Position numbers and translations under genes: made by a program. DNA of 64,000 nt from Bradyrhizobium sp. Gha (GTDB lineage: Bacteria; Pseudomonadota; Alphaproteobacteria; Rhizobiales; Xanthobacteraceae): contig NZ_FOQM01000015.1 in assembly GCF_900113735.1 (NCBI RefSeq), forward strand, positions 1 to 64,000, in the 5' to 3' direction. Shown here in pieces: positions 27,606 to 35,618 of the stretch. Each line of letters starts with the position of its first letter. The stretch's first letter is position 1. Under the pieces are notes generated by a model. That model did not search any database, was not told the DNA's origin, and saw nothing but the letters and a program-made list of their open reading frames with translations.

Positions 27606-28883
27606 TCAGGCCGGTTCGCGGGTCAGGATCAGCGACGCGTTCTGGCCGCCGAAGCCGAACGAGTTCGACATCACCGCAGTGACGCGGGCGTCGCGGGCCT
27701 TGTTGCCGACCACGTTGAACAGGATCGTGGGATCCGGCGTCTCGTAGTTGATGGTCGGCGGAATGCGCTGATGCTCGAGGGTGAGCAGCGAGAAGATCGC
27801 CTCGACCGCGCCCGCGGCCGAGATGGTGTGGCCGACCATCGATTTGTTCGAGGTGACCGGAATCTTCTGCGCGAGATCGCCGAACACGGCCGAGGTCGTG
27901 TTGAACTCCATCTTGTCGTTCTCGGGCGTCGCGGTGCCGTGCGCGTTGATGTGGTCGATCTGATCGGGCGTCATGCCGCCATCGGCCAGCGTCTTCTTCA
28001 TGCACCCGATGATCGGCTTGCCGTCAGGCGAGGAGCGGGTGCGATGGAACGAGTCCGTGAGCTCGCCGCAGCCGGCGATCACACCGAGGATTTTTGCGCC
28101 GCGCGCAGTCGCCGCTTCATAGCTTTCCAGCACCAGGGCACCGGCGCCTTCGGCCATGACGAAGCCGTCGCGGTTCTTGGAGAAGGGGCGGGAGGCCGCC
28201 TGCGGCGGATCGTTCTGGGTCGACAGCGCCGAGAGCAGCGAGAAGCGCACCAGCGCCTCCGGATTGACGGTGCCGTCGGTCGCGACGCACAGCGCCGCAT
28301 CGGTCTCGCCGCGGCGGATCGCCTCGACGCCGAGCTGGATCGAGGTCGCGCCGGACGCGCAGGCCGTCGACAGCGAGATCGGCGAGCCCTTGGTGCCGAA
28401 GGTCTCGGCGAGGTGGGCTGCGACCGAGCCGAACATGAAGCGGTGGTGATAGGCGCTGTACTTGCCGCCGCCGGAGATGCGCAGCAAATCGTCATAGGTG
28501 AAGTCGGGCCTACCGACGGCGCGGCCGAGCTCGCGGCGCTGCGGCCACTCGACTTCAACAGGCGCGACCGCGAGGAAGAGCGGGCCGGGGAAATCGGCCT
28601 TGGCGCCGATGCCGGCCTGCTCCAGCGCTTCCTGCGTGACCAGCTCGGCCATGCGTTCGGACAGGCCAGTGGAGGAGAACGGATCGACGCTGACGAAATC
28701 GACAGTGCCGGCCATTGTGGTCTTGAGCCCGTCGACCGGAAAGCGCGTGATGGTGCGAATGCCGGATTCGCCGGCAACGAGCTTCGACCAATTGTCGGCC
28801 TTGCCGGCACCGAGCGAGGTCATGATGCCCATGCCGGTGACGACGACGACGGGACGCCCGAGTTTGTCGCGTGGTGCAGTCAT
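27606..28883 (-). CDS. fabF1XL: Beta-ketoacyl-ACP synthase, active (FabF1XL)
   Basis: A 425-residue condensing enzyme elongating the very-long-chain acyl group on AcpXL. The catalytic set is complete: Cys175 in STACASGA, His315 in NAHGTAT, Lys347 and His352 in NKSMVGH. The C-terminal SNSFGFGGQNASL is standard. It lies in the order acpXL-fabZ-fabF2-fabF1-lpxXL. A 104-base gap holding a repeat separates it from fabF2, unlike the other tight junctions of the cluster. Confidence 0.94.
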   Translation of the reverse strand: MTAPRDKLGRPVVVVTGMGIMTSLGAGKADNWSKLVAGESGIRTITRFPVDGLKTTMAGTVDFVSVDPFSSTGLSERMAELVTQEALEQAGIGAKADFPGPLFLAVAPVEVEWPQRRELGRAVGRPDFTYDDLLRISGGGKYSAYHHRFMFGSVAAHLAETFGTKGSPISLSTACASGATSIQLGVEAIRRGETDAALCVATDGTVNPEALVRFSLLSALSTQNDPPQAASRPFSKNRDGFVMAEGAGALVLESYEAATARGAKILGVIAGCGELTDSFHRTRSSPDGKPIIGCMKKTLADGGMTPDQIDHINAHGTATPENDKMEFNTTSAVFGDLAQKIPVTSNKSMVGHTISAAGAVEAIFSLLTLEHQRIPPTINYETPDPTILFNVVGNKARDARVTAVMSNSFGFGGQNASLILTREPA

Positions 28884-28906
28884 GTCGATCGTCCCCCGAT
28901 AGAGCT

Positions 28907-28958
28907 AGAGCATGATCCGGAAAAGCGTGACGCGGTTTTCCGGCAAGATCATGCTCGA
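28907..28958. repeat. Short palindromic repeat between fabF2 and fabF1
   Basis: AGAGCATGATCCGGAAAA on the left is mirrored by TTTTCCGG and GATCATGCTC on the right, with GCGTGACGC in the loop. This element is common between genes in Bradyrhizobium and relatives. Here it sits inside the lipid A operon and may affect mRNA stability or partial termination. Confidence 0.8.
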
Positions 28959-28987
28959 AACAACAACCGGCTAAAGCGCGGCGCGCC

Positions 28988-30193
28988 TTAGCTTACAGCC
29001 TCGACCAGCGCCATGCCTTCGCCGCGCCAGTGTCCGGCTCCCACCACGACAATCTGGGTGGGCGCCGACTGCATTTCAATCTCGGTCCCGGTCGAATCGT
29101 TCGGCGGGAACAGCGCGCCGCGCGAGATCGAGAGCGCGGCGAGCGCAATGCCGAGCGGAAATTGCGTTTCCATGGTGTGGCCGAACATCGTGCCGGTCGC
29201 GCGCACCGGGAAGTCGGCGTGCTTCTTCAGGAAGTCGCGTTCCTCGGACGTGGCGGGCTCTGCGCCTGTCGCGCCCGAGATGATCGCGCCCTTGCCGGCG
29301 CGCTTGGGCAGCTTGTCCCAGAGCTTCTCCAGCGTCGCTTCCATGTCGCCGGACTGCTTGCGCCGGGCCAGATCCGTCACGACGCTCGTCAGCCTGGCGT
29401 ACGGTTTTGCGCCGCGCGCTTCCGCATGCGCCCTGGATTCCAGCACGAGGAAGGCGCCGGCCGAGCCGAGCGCGAAGCCGGCGTGATCCTTGCGCGCCCA
29501 CACGGGGGCGAACTTGTCCTTCAGGTTGAAGTCGCCGAATTCGTAGAGGACCATGAGGTCCTTGCGCTCGCCATTATGCGAGCCGCCGACCAGCGCAATA
29601 TCGCTTTCGCCCGAGGCGATGCGCGACAGCGCGATGCGCGCGGCGTCCGCGCCAGCGACCTCTTCGCCCATGAAGGTCCGCGAGGTGCCGCCGAGACCGT
29701 TGACGATGGCGATGTTGCCGGCGAGCAGATTGGAGAGCTGGGCCAAAAACAGCGTCGGCCTGAGATCGCTCATGAGCCGCTCGTTGAGGAAGCCCGGCGC
29801 GTTGACGCCCTTGGCCTCGGCGGTGAGCACGCCGGTGTCGACGTTGAGATCGCGCTCGCCGCCACCGGCGGCCACGACCATGTCGATTTTCGAGAGGATA
29901 TCCTTGTTGCCCTTGATGCCGGCGGAGTCCAGCGCGAGGCCCGCGGCATAGACGCCGATGCGCTGCCAGGCTTCCATCTGGCGCTGATCGCCCTTTTTCG
30001 GGATCTGGCTGTCGAAGGTGACAGGCAGCAGCGGGTGCACGATGAAAGGTGCGAAGCCCTTCTCGTCGACGTTGATGCGCTTCTCCTGGAGCGCGGCCCA
30101 GTTGGCATCGAGCCCTTCGCCGAGCGAGGTGGCGAGACCAATACCGGTGATCCAGACTTCCGTCTGGCCCGGCTTCGAAGCTGTGTCATTCAT
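28988..30193 (-). CDS. fabF2XL: Ketosynthase homologue lacking the catalytic residues (FabF2XL)
   Basis: A 401-residue protein with the thiolase/ketosynthase fold (ITGIGLATSLGEGLDANW, GEEVAGADAARIALSRIASGESDIALVGGSHN). The nucleophile Cys is absent: the segment aligned with STACASGA reads VNGLGGTSRT (about 164-173). The aligned NAHGTAT reads SGATGAEPAT, and NKSMVGH reads ATGTMFGH, so the first His and the Lys are also gone. It therefore looks like a chain-length-factor-type partner of FabF1 rather than an independent enzyme. The start overlaps the fabZ stop (ATGA). Confidence 0.88.
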   Translation of the reverse strand: MNDTASKPGQTEVWITGIGLATSLGEGLDANWAALQEKRINVDEKGFAPFIVHPLLPVTFDSQIPKKGDQRQMEAWQRIGVYAAGLALDSAGIKGNKDILSKIDMVVAAGGGERDLNVDTGVLTAEAKGVNAPGFLNERLMSDLRPTLFLAQLSNLLAGNIAIVNGLGGTSRTFMGEEVAGADAARIALSRIASGESDIALVGGSHNGERKDLMVLYEFGDFNLKDKFAPVWARKDHAGFALGSAGAFLVLESRAHAEARGAKPYARLTSVVTDLARRKQSGDMEATLEKLWDKLPKRAGKGAIISGATGAEPATSEERDFLKKHADFPVRATGTMFGHTMETQFPLGIALAALSISRGALFPPNDSTGTEIEMQSAPTQIVVVGAGHWRGEGMALVEAVS

Positions 30194-30660
30194 GGCGAGA
30201 CGGCCTGTTGCGGAAAACCGACGCGCTTGGCGACAGCGTCCATGTATCCGCGCATATCCGGATTGGGGAAGGGAATCAGCGTGAAGGTGAGCGTCGAATT
30301 CGCGCGCAGCTTGCCCCCGACCCGGAGCTTGGCCTCGGTCATCGCATAGCCCGAGCCCTCATGGAGGAGGCTCGCCTCGAGGGTCATGAGGTCGCCCGGA
30401 TACACCGAACCGCGCACCTTGGCATCCTTCACTGCGGCGAGGATCGGCATGCGCTCGAACTTCAGGAGCCCAAGCAGCAGAAAGCCCGAGGCCTGCGCCA
30501 TCGATTCGATCATCAGCACGCCGGGCATCAGGGGAAAGCCCGGGAAGTGCCCCTCGAAGACGGTGCTCTCCCGGGGGACCTGGGCCTCGACGACGATCGT
30601 CTTCTCGTCGACCTTGAGGTCGACGATGCGATCGATCATGTGGAAGTATTCGAGTTGCAT
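30190..30660 (-). CDS. fabZXL: 3-hydroxyacyl-ACP dehydratase (FabZ-like, XL cluster)
   Basis: A 156-residue hot-dog-fold dehydratase with the catalytic FEGHFPGFPLMPGVLMIE segment (His38, Glu52). It would dehydrate hydroxyacyl-AcpXL intermediates during very-long-chain fatty acid elongation for lipid A. ATG at 30660 lies 10 bases after the acpXL stop and gives the family N-terminus (MQLEYFHMIDRI). Its stop overlaps the fabF2 start. Confidence 0.93.
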   Translation of the reverse strand: MQLEYFHMIDRIVDLKVDEKTIVVEAQVPRESTVFEGHFPGFPLMPGVLMIESMAQASGFLLLGLLKFERMPILAAVKDAKVRGSVYPGDLMTLEASLLHEGSGYAMTEAKLRVGGKLRANSTLTFTLIPFPNPDMRGYMDAVAKRVGFPQQAVSP

Positions 30661-30670
30661 GATCGCCCGA

Positions 30671-30958
30671 TTAGGCGCTAGCGCCCTTGGCGGCAACCAG
30701 CTCGTCGATGCGCGCGCACAGGTTCTTCAGCACGAAATACTGCTCGGTGGTGGCCTTGCCGTCGTTGACTTCCTGGGTCCACTTTTCGAGCGGCAGCTTG
30801 ATGCCGAACTGCTTGTCGATCGCGAAGGCGATGTCCAGGAAATCGAGGCTGTCGATGCCGAGGTCATCGATGGCATGGCTATCCGGCGTGATCGTGTCGC
30901 GCGGGATGTCGCAGGTTTCAGCGATGATCGTAGCGACCTGATCGAATGTGGAGGACAT
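30671..30958 (-). CDS. acpXL: Specialised acyl carrier protein AcpXL
   Basis: A 95-residue acidic carrier protein. The phosphopantetheine site is Ser37 in DDLGIDSLDFLDIAF; the C-terminal half with PLEKWTQEVNDGKATTEQYF is the AcpXL-specific extension. In rhizobia it carries the 27-hydroxyoctacosanoate-type chain bound for lipid A. ATG at 30958 is preceded by AAAGG. It is first in the cluster, with a 233-base promoter region upstream. Confidence 0.95.
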   Translation of the reverse strand: MSSTFDQVATIIAETCDIPRDTITPDSHAIDDLGIDSLDFLDIAFAIDKQFGIKLPLEKWTQEVNDGKATTEQYFVLKNLCARIDELVAAKGASA

Positions 30959-31191
30959 CACTAAGCCTTTGATATATTGCTGGTATTTTTCAGGTATCCC
31001 AGAGTGGCACGGTGGGTGGGCATCGCGCCCCTGATGACACCCTCTAACCCCCCTCTGGACGGGTCGAGAGCCCGTATATCGGAGCGCCGCCTTGAGTTCA
31101 ATGGAGCCGGACGGGACCGTGGACAGGGGGATGGGGGTGCCGGCTCGAGGAGCGGTTTCCGCCCGCGGGTGTCCTGCGCCCGGGAGGCGGT

Positions 31192-31536
31192 CTAAATGTG
31201 CGGGGTCGTGATCTTGACGCAATCCCGCCGGCCCATCAGCACGCAATCCTGTGTCCGGCGCAAATCGGCGATGCTGACGGCAAGCCAGATTCCGATGGCG
31301 GTGAGGGCGATGGTGAAGGCCAGCGCCGCGATATTAGCGAGCATGCGGTGGCGGAAATCGTCCGGCTCCTTGCGCGGCTGCTCATAGCGGGACAGGTCGA
31401 GCGGTTCGGGGGCCGTTGCATGCAGCTGCTGCACAATGCCGCCACCCCCGCGGATCACAGGGGAGGGCGTCGTTCGCGGCCTGAACTGGAGCACCTGGTG
31501 CTCGTCGTCCGAGGTTATGGGCCGCTGGGATTTCAT
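31192..31536 (-). CDS. Single-helix membrane protein, function unknown
   Basis: A 114-residue protein with a polar, Pro/Arg-rich N-terminal 70 residues, one membrane helix (MLANIAALAFTIALTAIGIWLAVSIA, about 65-90) and a short C-terminal tail with two cysteines (QDCVLMGRRDC). The tail would lie in the periplasm if the basic N-terminus is inside. I do not recognise the family. It is divergent from the ParB-like gene. Confidence 0.6.
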   Translation of the reverse strand: MKSQRPITSDDEHQVLQFRPRTTPSPVIRGGGGIVQQLHATAPEPLDLSRYEQPRKEPDDFRHRMLANIAALAFTIALTAIGIWLAVSIADLRRTQDCVLMGRRDCVKITTPHI

Positions 31537-31754
31537 GGGACGAGGATCACTCCGAAGCAGCGATTTTTAGATAGCATAAGCGCGACGGGGGGTGCGAGAA
31601 AATCTTCTCGCCGATGCCAGCGACGTGCCCACTGCGCTGCAATAATGGCCGGCACAAAGCGCCTCCGGTCCCGAACCTATGTTGCCGCCACACGGCCGAT
31701 GGCATAATCGGAAACCCGGACCACAGACGCCACCAGACGAGAGGCCGTTCGATC

Positions 31755-32381
31755 ATGACCACCAACGCGCGCGAGCCGAGAGTGCACCCGGTGCCGATCC
31801 TGTCGCTGCGGCCGACGCAGATGACGGTCGGCATGCGCGAGGTCAAGGAGAAGCGCAAGCGCTGGCGCGAGCACGGCAAGAAGAAGCAGGCCGACCTGCT
31901 CGGCACCCATATGATCCCCGTCGTCGCCGGACCTGACGGGCGCTATTACGTCATCGACCACCACCATCTCGGCCGCGCGCTGCACGACGAGGGCATCAAG
32001 CAGGTGCTGGTTACCGTCGTCGGCGATCTCCGCATGGTCGAGCGCGAGGCGTTCTGGGGCGTGATGGACAACAAGCGCTGGGTCTACCCTTACGACAGCA
32101 AGGGCGAGCGTCGCCCGTTCCGCGATCTGCCGAAATCGGTCGTCGATCTCAAGGACGATCCCTACCGCAGCCTTGCCGGCGAGCTGCGCCGCATGGGCGG
32201 CTTCGCCAAGGACACCACGCCGTTCTCCGAATTCTTGTGGGCTGATTTCCTGCGACGCAAGCTGACGCGCAAGGCTGTCGACGCCAATTTCGACAAGGCG
32301 CTCGAGAAAGCGCTCGCCGCAGCCAAGAGCAAGGACGCGATCTACCTGCCCGGCTGGTGCGGCCCGGCCTCGGACGATTGA
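31755..32381 (+). CDS. ParB-like nuclease-domain protein (ParBc_2 type)
   Basis: A 208-residue protein with a ParB/sulfiredoxin-like fold near the start: VHPVPILSLRPTQMTVGMREVKEK, then HMIPVVAGPDGRYYVIDHHHLGRAL, where IDHHHLGRA replaces the usual GHHRx motif. It lacks the helix-turn-helix of true ParB partition proteins, so it is unlikely to segregate chromosomes. The family occurs as a stand-alone protein in many proteobacteria with no known role. ATG at 31755 follows a frame open from upstream. Confidence 0.8.
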   Translation: MTTNAREPRVHPVPILSLRPTQMTVGMREVKEKRKRWREHGKKKQADLLGTHMIPVVAGPDGRYYVIDHHHLGRALHDEGIKQVLVTVVGDLRMVEREAFWGVMDNKRWVYPYDSKGERRPFRDLPKSVVDLKDDPYRSLAGELRRMGGFAKDTTPFSEFLWADFLRRKLTRKAVDANFDKALEKALAAAKSKDAIYLPGWCGPASDD

Positions 32382-32397
32382 GGCTTGCCGGCGCGCA

Positions 32398-32553
32398 TCA
32401 GTCGCGCTGGAAGATCTTGGCGCCGGGGTAGGCACGGCGGGCGTATGTCACGACCAGCGCGCGATCCTGGGTTTCCAGAAAGGGCGTACGGATGTGGCAC
32501 GACCCGACGATGAGGTGCCACAGACCATTGAGCCTTTGGACGACGATTTTCAT
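32398..32553 (-). CDS. Small basic protein, function unknown
   Basis: A 51-residue protein, MKIVVQRLNGLWHLIVGSCH at the start and YARRAYPGAKIFQRD at the end. The pattern (short strand, W, then A-rich helix ending in a PGA turn) resembles DUF2188-like mini-proteins but is not a confident match. GAGGA lies nine bases before the ATG. It converges with the ParB-like gene. Confidence 0.5.
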   Translation of the reverse strand: MKIVVQRLNGLWHLIVGSCHIRTPFLETQDRALVVTYARRAYPGAKIFQRD

Positions 32554-32823
32554 CTGAGTATTCCTCGAAGACTCCGCAACTGGCAGATGCTGCCTGTCGC
32601 GGCCGTCCTGCGATCCATGATCGCGAGCGCGGGTATGAAATTCCTCGAAACCATCCGCCTCGCAAGACTGCGGCAACATCTATGAATTGGTTACGGCGTG
32701 CAGCCCGATAAGCTCAATCCGATCACAGCCGCTTGAAGGAAATCATTTTCGGCGCCGACGAAACCGTCCTGAAACAGAGCGCCCCATCTAATGACGGTAC
32801 TCGAGCTCACACAGGAGGCTCAC

Positions 32824-32967
32824 ATGCGCCGTCTGCTTTTCAGCATTGCCTTGCTCGCAGTTGCTTCAGCCGGAATCTCGGCCTCGTTTGCCGCGGTTCA
32901 GCAGGCCAGGACACTGACGTTTGCCGAGCGCTTTGCACCGGCGCTTCCGCTGATGGTCGATCGCTAG
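32824..32967 (+). CDS. Very small secreted peptide
   Basis: A 47-residue frame starts at an ATG seven bases after a perfect AGGAGG. The first 24 residues are a typical signal peptide (MRRLLFSIALLAVASAGISA), leaving a mature peptide of about 24 residues (VQQARTLTFAERFAPALPLM). The strong ribosome binding site and signal sequence are the reasons to call it; no family is recognised. Confidence 0.55.
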   Translation: MRRLLFSIALLAVASAGISASFAAVQQARTLTFAERFAPALPLMVDR

Positions 32968-32981
32968 CGGCATACGCGCGA

Positions 32982-33185
32982 TCATTTCGGATATGGCAAG
33001 CCGGGTTGGGACAGCAACCGCTCCATCTCCACGGCGGCCTCGCCGTCGCGCACCTTCTGCAACAGCGTATGGCGCTCCGTGCCGGCGGGAAGATTCTCGG
33101 CCGCGGCGCGGGCATCCTCCGTGAATCTGGTCAGGCGTTCCTGGAGGGACAGGGCCGGTCGCGTACGGTTGCGCTTCTTGGTCAT
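32982..33185 (-). CDS. Small charged protein, function unknown
   Basis: A 67-residue, mostly helical protein (MTKKRNRTRPALSLQERLTR, ending in MERLLSQPGLPYPK) rich in Arg, Glu and Ala. AAAGGG precedes the ATG at 33185, so I use this rather than the longer frame. Similar short proteins occur in Bradyrhizobium genomes, without a function. It is divergent from the Crp/Fnr gene. Confidence 0.6.
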   Translation of the reverse strand: MTKKRNRTRPALSLQERLTRFTEDARAAAENLPAGTERHTLLQKVRDGEAAVEMERLLSQPGLPYPK

Positions 33186-33331
33186 GATGTGCCCTTTCGA
33201 GCGCCGACGACACCATGTGCGGCCAAGCCGCGTCCTTAACTTTTGTTGGAACCGGGCAGCGCGATCGCGGGTTTTCTCCGGCAGCGCTTGCTGCGCCGTG
33301 AGTTCCATGTCCGCGACCGGAGCCAGACAAA

Positions 33332-34063
33332 GTGCCCAGCGACGCGATCCGCGCGGCGCTCGTCGAGCGACTGCGCATTTCGTCCGCGATCGCGGACAAG
33401 GACGTCAGGGAAATCGAAGCCCTGCCGATCTCGGTGCGTCAGTTCCCCGCAGAGACGGCGGTGGTGCGCGATGGCGAGCGTGCGACGAACTGCTGCCTGA
33501 TCGCCGACGGATTTTGCGCGCGTTCCAAGACGATCGCGAGCGGCAAGCGGCAGATCCTTTCACTGCACATCCCCGGCGAGATCCCCGATTTGATGAGTCT
33601 GTTCCTGCACGTCATGGATCATGACCTCTCGACGCTGACGCCCGCCACGCTTGGCTTCATCAAGCATGACGATTTGCAGAAGCTGCATCGCCGCAACCCC
33701 GATCTCGCCGAGATGTTTTGGCGCGATACGCTGATCGATGCCGCGATGTTCCGCGAATGGATCGTCAATGTCGGTCAGCGTCCCGCGCCGGCGCGCCTCG
33801 CGCACGTCATGATCGAGTTGCGCGAACGCCTCAGGCTCATCGGCCGAGTGGACGGCGACAGCTTCGAGATGCCGTTGACGCAGGAGCAGGTCGGCGAAAC
33901 CCTGGGGATCACTTCAGTGCACGTGAACAGGGTGATCAAGCAGGTGCGGCAGGACGGTATCGTCGAGTTCAATCGCGGTCGCGTCACCGTACTCGACGAG
34001 CGGAAATTTCAGGAACTAGCGGATTTCGACGTCCGTTACCTGCATCAGTCGCCAACCCTTTGA
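33332..34063 (+). CDS. Crp/Fnr-family transcription regulator
   Basis: A 243-residue regulator with an N-terminal cyclic-nucleotide-binding-like domain (residues about 25-125) and a C-terminal winged helix (PLTQEQVGETLGITSVHVNRVIKQ, about 180-205). The N-terminus has no Fnr-type four-cysteine cluster; the only cysteines are in NCCLIADGFCA, so it is not an Fe-S oxygen sensor of the Fnr kind. The start is GTG at 33332 with GGAG upstream. It probably controls neighbouring small stress-type genes. Confidence 0.88.
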   Translation: MPSDAIRAALVERLRISSAIADKDVREIEALPISVRQFPAETAVVRDGERATNCCLIADGFCARSKTIASGKRQILSLHIPGEIPDLMSLFLHVMDHDLSTLTPATLGFIKHDDLQKLHRRNPDLAEMFWRDTLIDAAMFREWIVNVGQRPAPARLAHVMIELRERLRLIGRVDGDSFEMPLTQEQVGETLGITSVHVNRVIKQVRQDGIVEFNRGRVTVLDERKFQELADFDVRYLHQSPTL

Positions 34064-34073
34064 GGCACCCAAC

Positions 34074-34316
34074 ATGCCGCGATTCCATTTCGACATCCAC
34101 GAGGGCAGCCGCCTCATTGCGGACGAAGATGGGCAGAATCTTGCAAATTTAGGCGTCGCCCGCAAGGAAGCGATGCTGACCGGTGCGTCCATCGCGCGCG
34201 AGGCGTTTCTTGTCGGCAGCACAGATCATGTCGTCGTGGACGTGCGCGAGGACGAGCATGCGACGTGCCTGAAGATCTCGATCACCCTCGAGGTCGAAGA
34301 GCTGGCCGACGGGTAG
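34074..34316 (+). CDS. DUF6894 small protein, first copy
   Basis: An 80-residue protein beginning MPRFHFDIHEGSRLIADEDG, the standard DUF6894 opening, with an Ala-rich helix (ARKEAMLTGASIAREAF) and a C-terminal strand pair (VVVDVREDE, LKISITLEVEEL). The family is abundant in rhizobia and of unknown function. It starts 10 bases after the Crp/Fnr gene stop, so the two are probably co-transcribed. Confidence 0.75.
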   Translation: MPRFHFDIHEGSRLIADEDGQNLANLGVARKEAMLTGASIAREAFLVGSTDHVVVDVREDEHATCLKISITLEVEELADG

Positions 34317-34597
34317 CCAAGGCAAGGAGCGCGACGCTGTGCGCGATCGGGGACAACAATCGAAAAATAGGAACGTCGTAACGACGATGACGTCATTCCC
34401 GTGCGATCGGCCTTCCGCCCGGCTGGTCGGTTGCACCTTCAGCGGCGGTCCCGGCATGTACGCGTAAGAGCCGGGACCGTCCGCTCTGGCGCACAAACCG
34501 GCTAGCGTTTCGACTTGGTTGCGATCGCACGAATGCGCCGGCGACAGGAACGAAATTAACATGGATTACTTTACCCGTCAGTGGGACGGGATTGGGC

Positions 34598-34831
34598 ATG
34601 CCGCGATTCTTCTTCAATGTCCGGAACGGCGATCGGTTGAACGATCGCGACGATGTTGGTCAGGAGCTTCCGGATCGGCACGCTGCATGGGAGATGGCGA
34701 CCCGGTACGCCGGCGACAGCCTGCGCGACCTCGATGGTGATCTGCAACCGGATGATGACTGGCGGCTTGAAGTGCAGACGGAAGACGGCGCATGCGTCTT
34801 CCAGATCTTGATACGCGCGCGCCACGGTTGA
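34598..34831 (+). CDS. DUF6894 small protein, second copy
   Basis: A 77-residue paralogue of the gene at 34074: MPRFFFNVRNGDRLNDRDDV, an Ala-rich helix (AAWEMATRYAGDSL), then WRLEVQTEDGACVFQILI. I used ATG at 34598; a TTG six bases earlier is in frame. The 280 bases between the two copies hold no gene that I can support. Confidence 0.75.
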   Translation: MPRFFFNVRNGDRLNDRDDVGQELPDRHAAWEMATRYAGDSLRDLDGDLQPDDDWRLEVQTEDGACVFQILIRARHG

Positions 34832-34896
34832 CCTTGCCGGGCGCATCGCGCGGGCTGGGCGGAACGTTTTTGCCCCGACGCGACAAGGAGAGCAGG

Positions 34897-35094
34897 ATGA
34901 GCACACGAGACGACATTCACACCACGCGGCGAACAGAACCGAATGGGGTCGAGCCGGCATTTTCCGAAGACGATCTGCAGCGTGAGCAACTCGGACCGCG
35001 CGGTGTTCCCGGACAGCCCGATAAGGCCACGATGACCCCGCAGCGCGCCAAGAAAACGCCGGCGGAGGGCCATTTCGACGGACATACGTCCTGA
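34897..35094 (+). CDS. Small hydrophilic, probably disordered protein
   Basis: A 65-residue protein with no hydrophobic core (MSTRDDIHTTRRTEPNGVEP ... QRAKKTPAEGHFDGHTS). It is rich in charged residues, Pro and Gly. AAGGAGAGCAGG lies just before the ATG, which supports translation. No family recognised; it closes the run of small genes downstream of the Crp/Fnr regulator. Confidence 0.6.
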   Translation: MSTRDDIHTTRRTEPNGVEPAFSEDDLQREQLGPRGVPGQPDKATMTPQRAKKTPAEGHFDGHTS

Positions 35095-35138
35095 GCGCTC
35101 AGGCGCATGCCGGGTGGATCGGTCGCCTGAGAGGGTCG

Positions 35139-35618
35139 CTAGGTCTGCCGATGGTCCTGATCTGGCTCGCTCTTGCCGCCGAACATTCGGTGCACTTGGT
35201 GCTCGATGCGGCGGCCGACCGTGAGCACCATAAAGGCGAGCCCCAGCGCGACTGCAACGATCTTCCATTGCCCGGCCCCGCAGACGATGCCGAGGCAGGC
35301 GGCCAGAAAGGTGCAGGCGGCACTGGTCAGGCCGCGGACGCGAAATCGGTCGCTCTCGTGGACGATCACGCCGGCGCCGAGAAAGCCGATGCCGGTAAGA
35401 ATGCCCTGGATGACCCGGCTGGTGGCATCGACGACCTTGCCGGGCTCGGACAGTTGCAGCGCCAGCAGCACCACGGTCGCAGTGGACAGCCCGACGATGC
35501 CGAGCGTCTTCAGCCCGATCGGATTGCCGTGCAGATCGCGGTTGAGACCGATCGCACTGCCGGCCAGTGTTGCGACGCCAAGGCGCAGCAGGATTTCGCT
35601 CCAGTCGAGCTCCGTCAT
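35139..35618 (-). CDS. MgtC/SapB-family membrane protein
   Basis: A 159-residue protein with four to five membrane helices and MgtC signatures: LAGSAIGLNRDLHGNPIGLKTLGIVGL near the start, ILTGIGFLGAGVIVHE, and RGLTSAACTFLAACLGIVCGAG. Family members affect magnesium homeostasis and, in some pathogens, ATP synthase activity. The C-terminal ACT-like domain of longer MgtC proteins is absent. Its ATG overlaps the stop of the AhpD-like gene, so the two are translationally coupled. Confidence 0.9.
   Translation of the reverse strand: MTELDWSEILLRLGVATLAGSAIGLNRDLHGNPIGLKTLGIVGLSTATVVLLALQLSEPGKVVDATSRVIQGILTGIGFLGAGVIVHESDRFRVRGLTSAACTFLAACLGIVCGAGQWKIVAVALGLAFMVLTVGRRIEHQVHRMFGGKSEPDQDHRQT

Noticed and set aside
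31755..32381. Chromosome partition protein ParB
   Set aside because: Only the N-terminal ParB-like fold is present; there is no helix-turn-helix, no parA neighbour and no parS sites.
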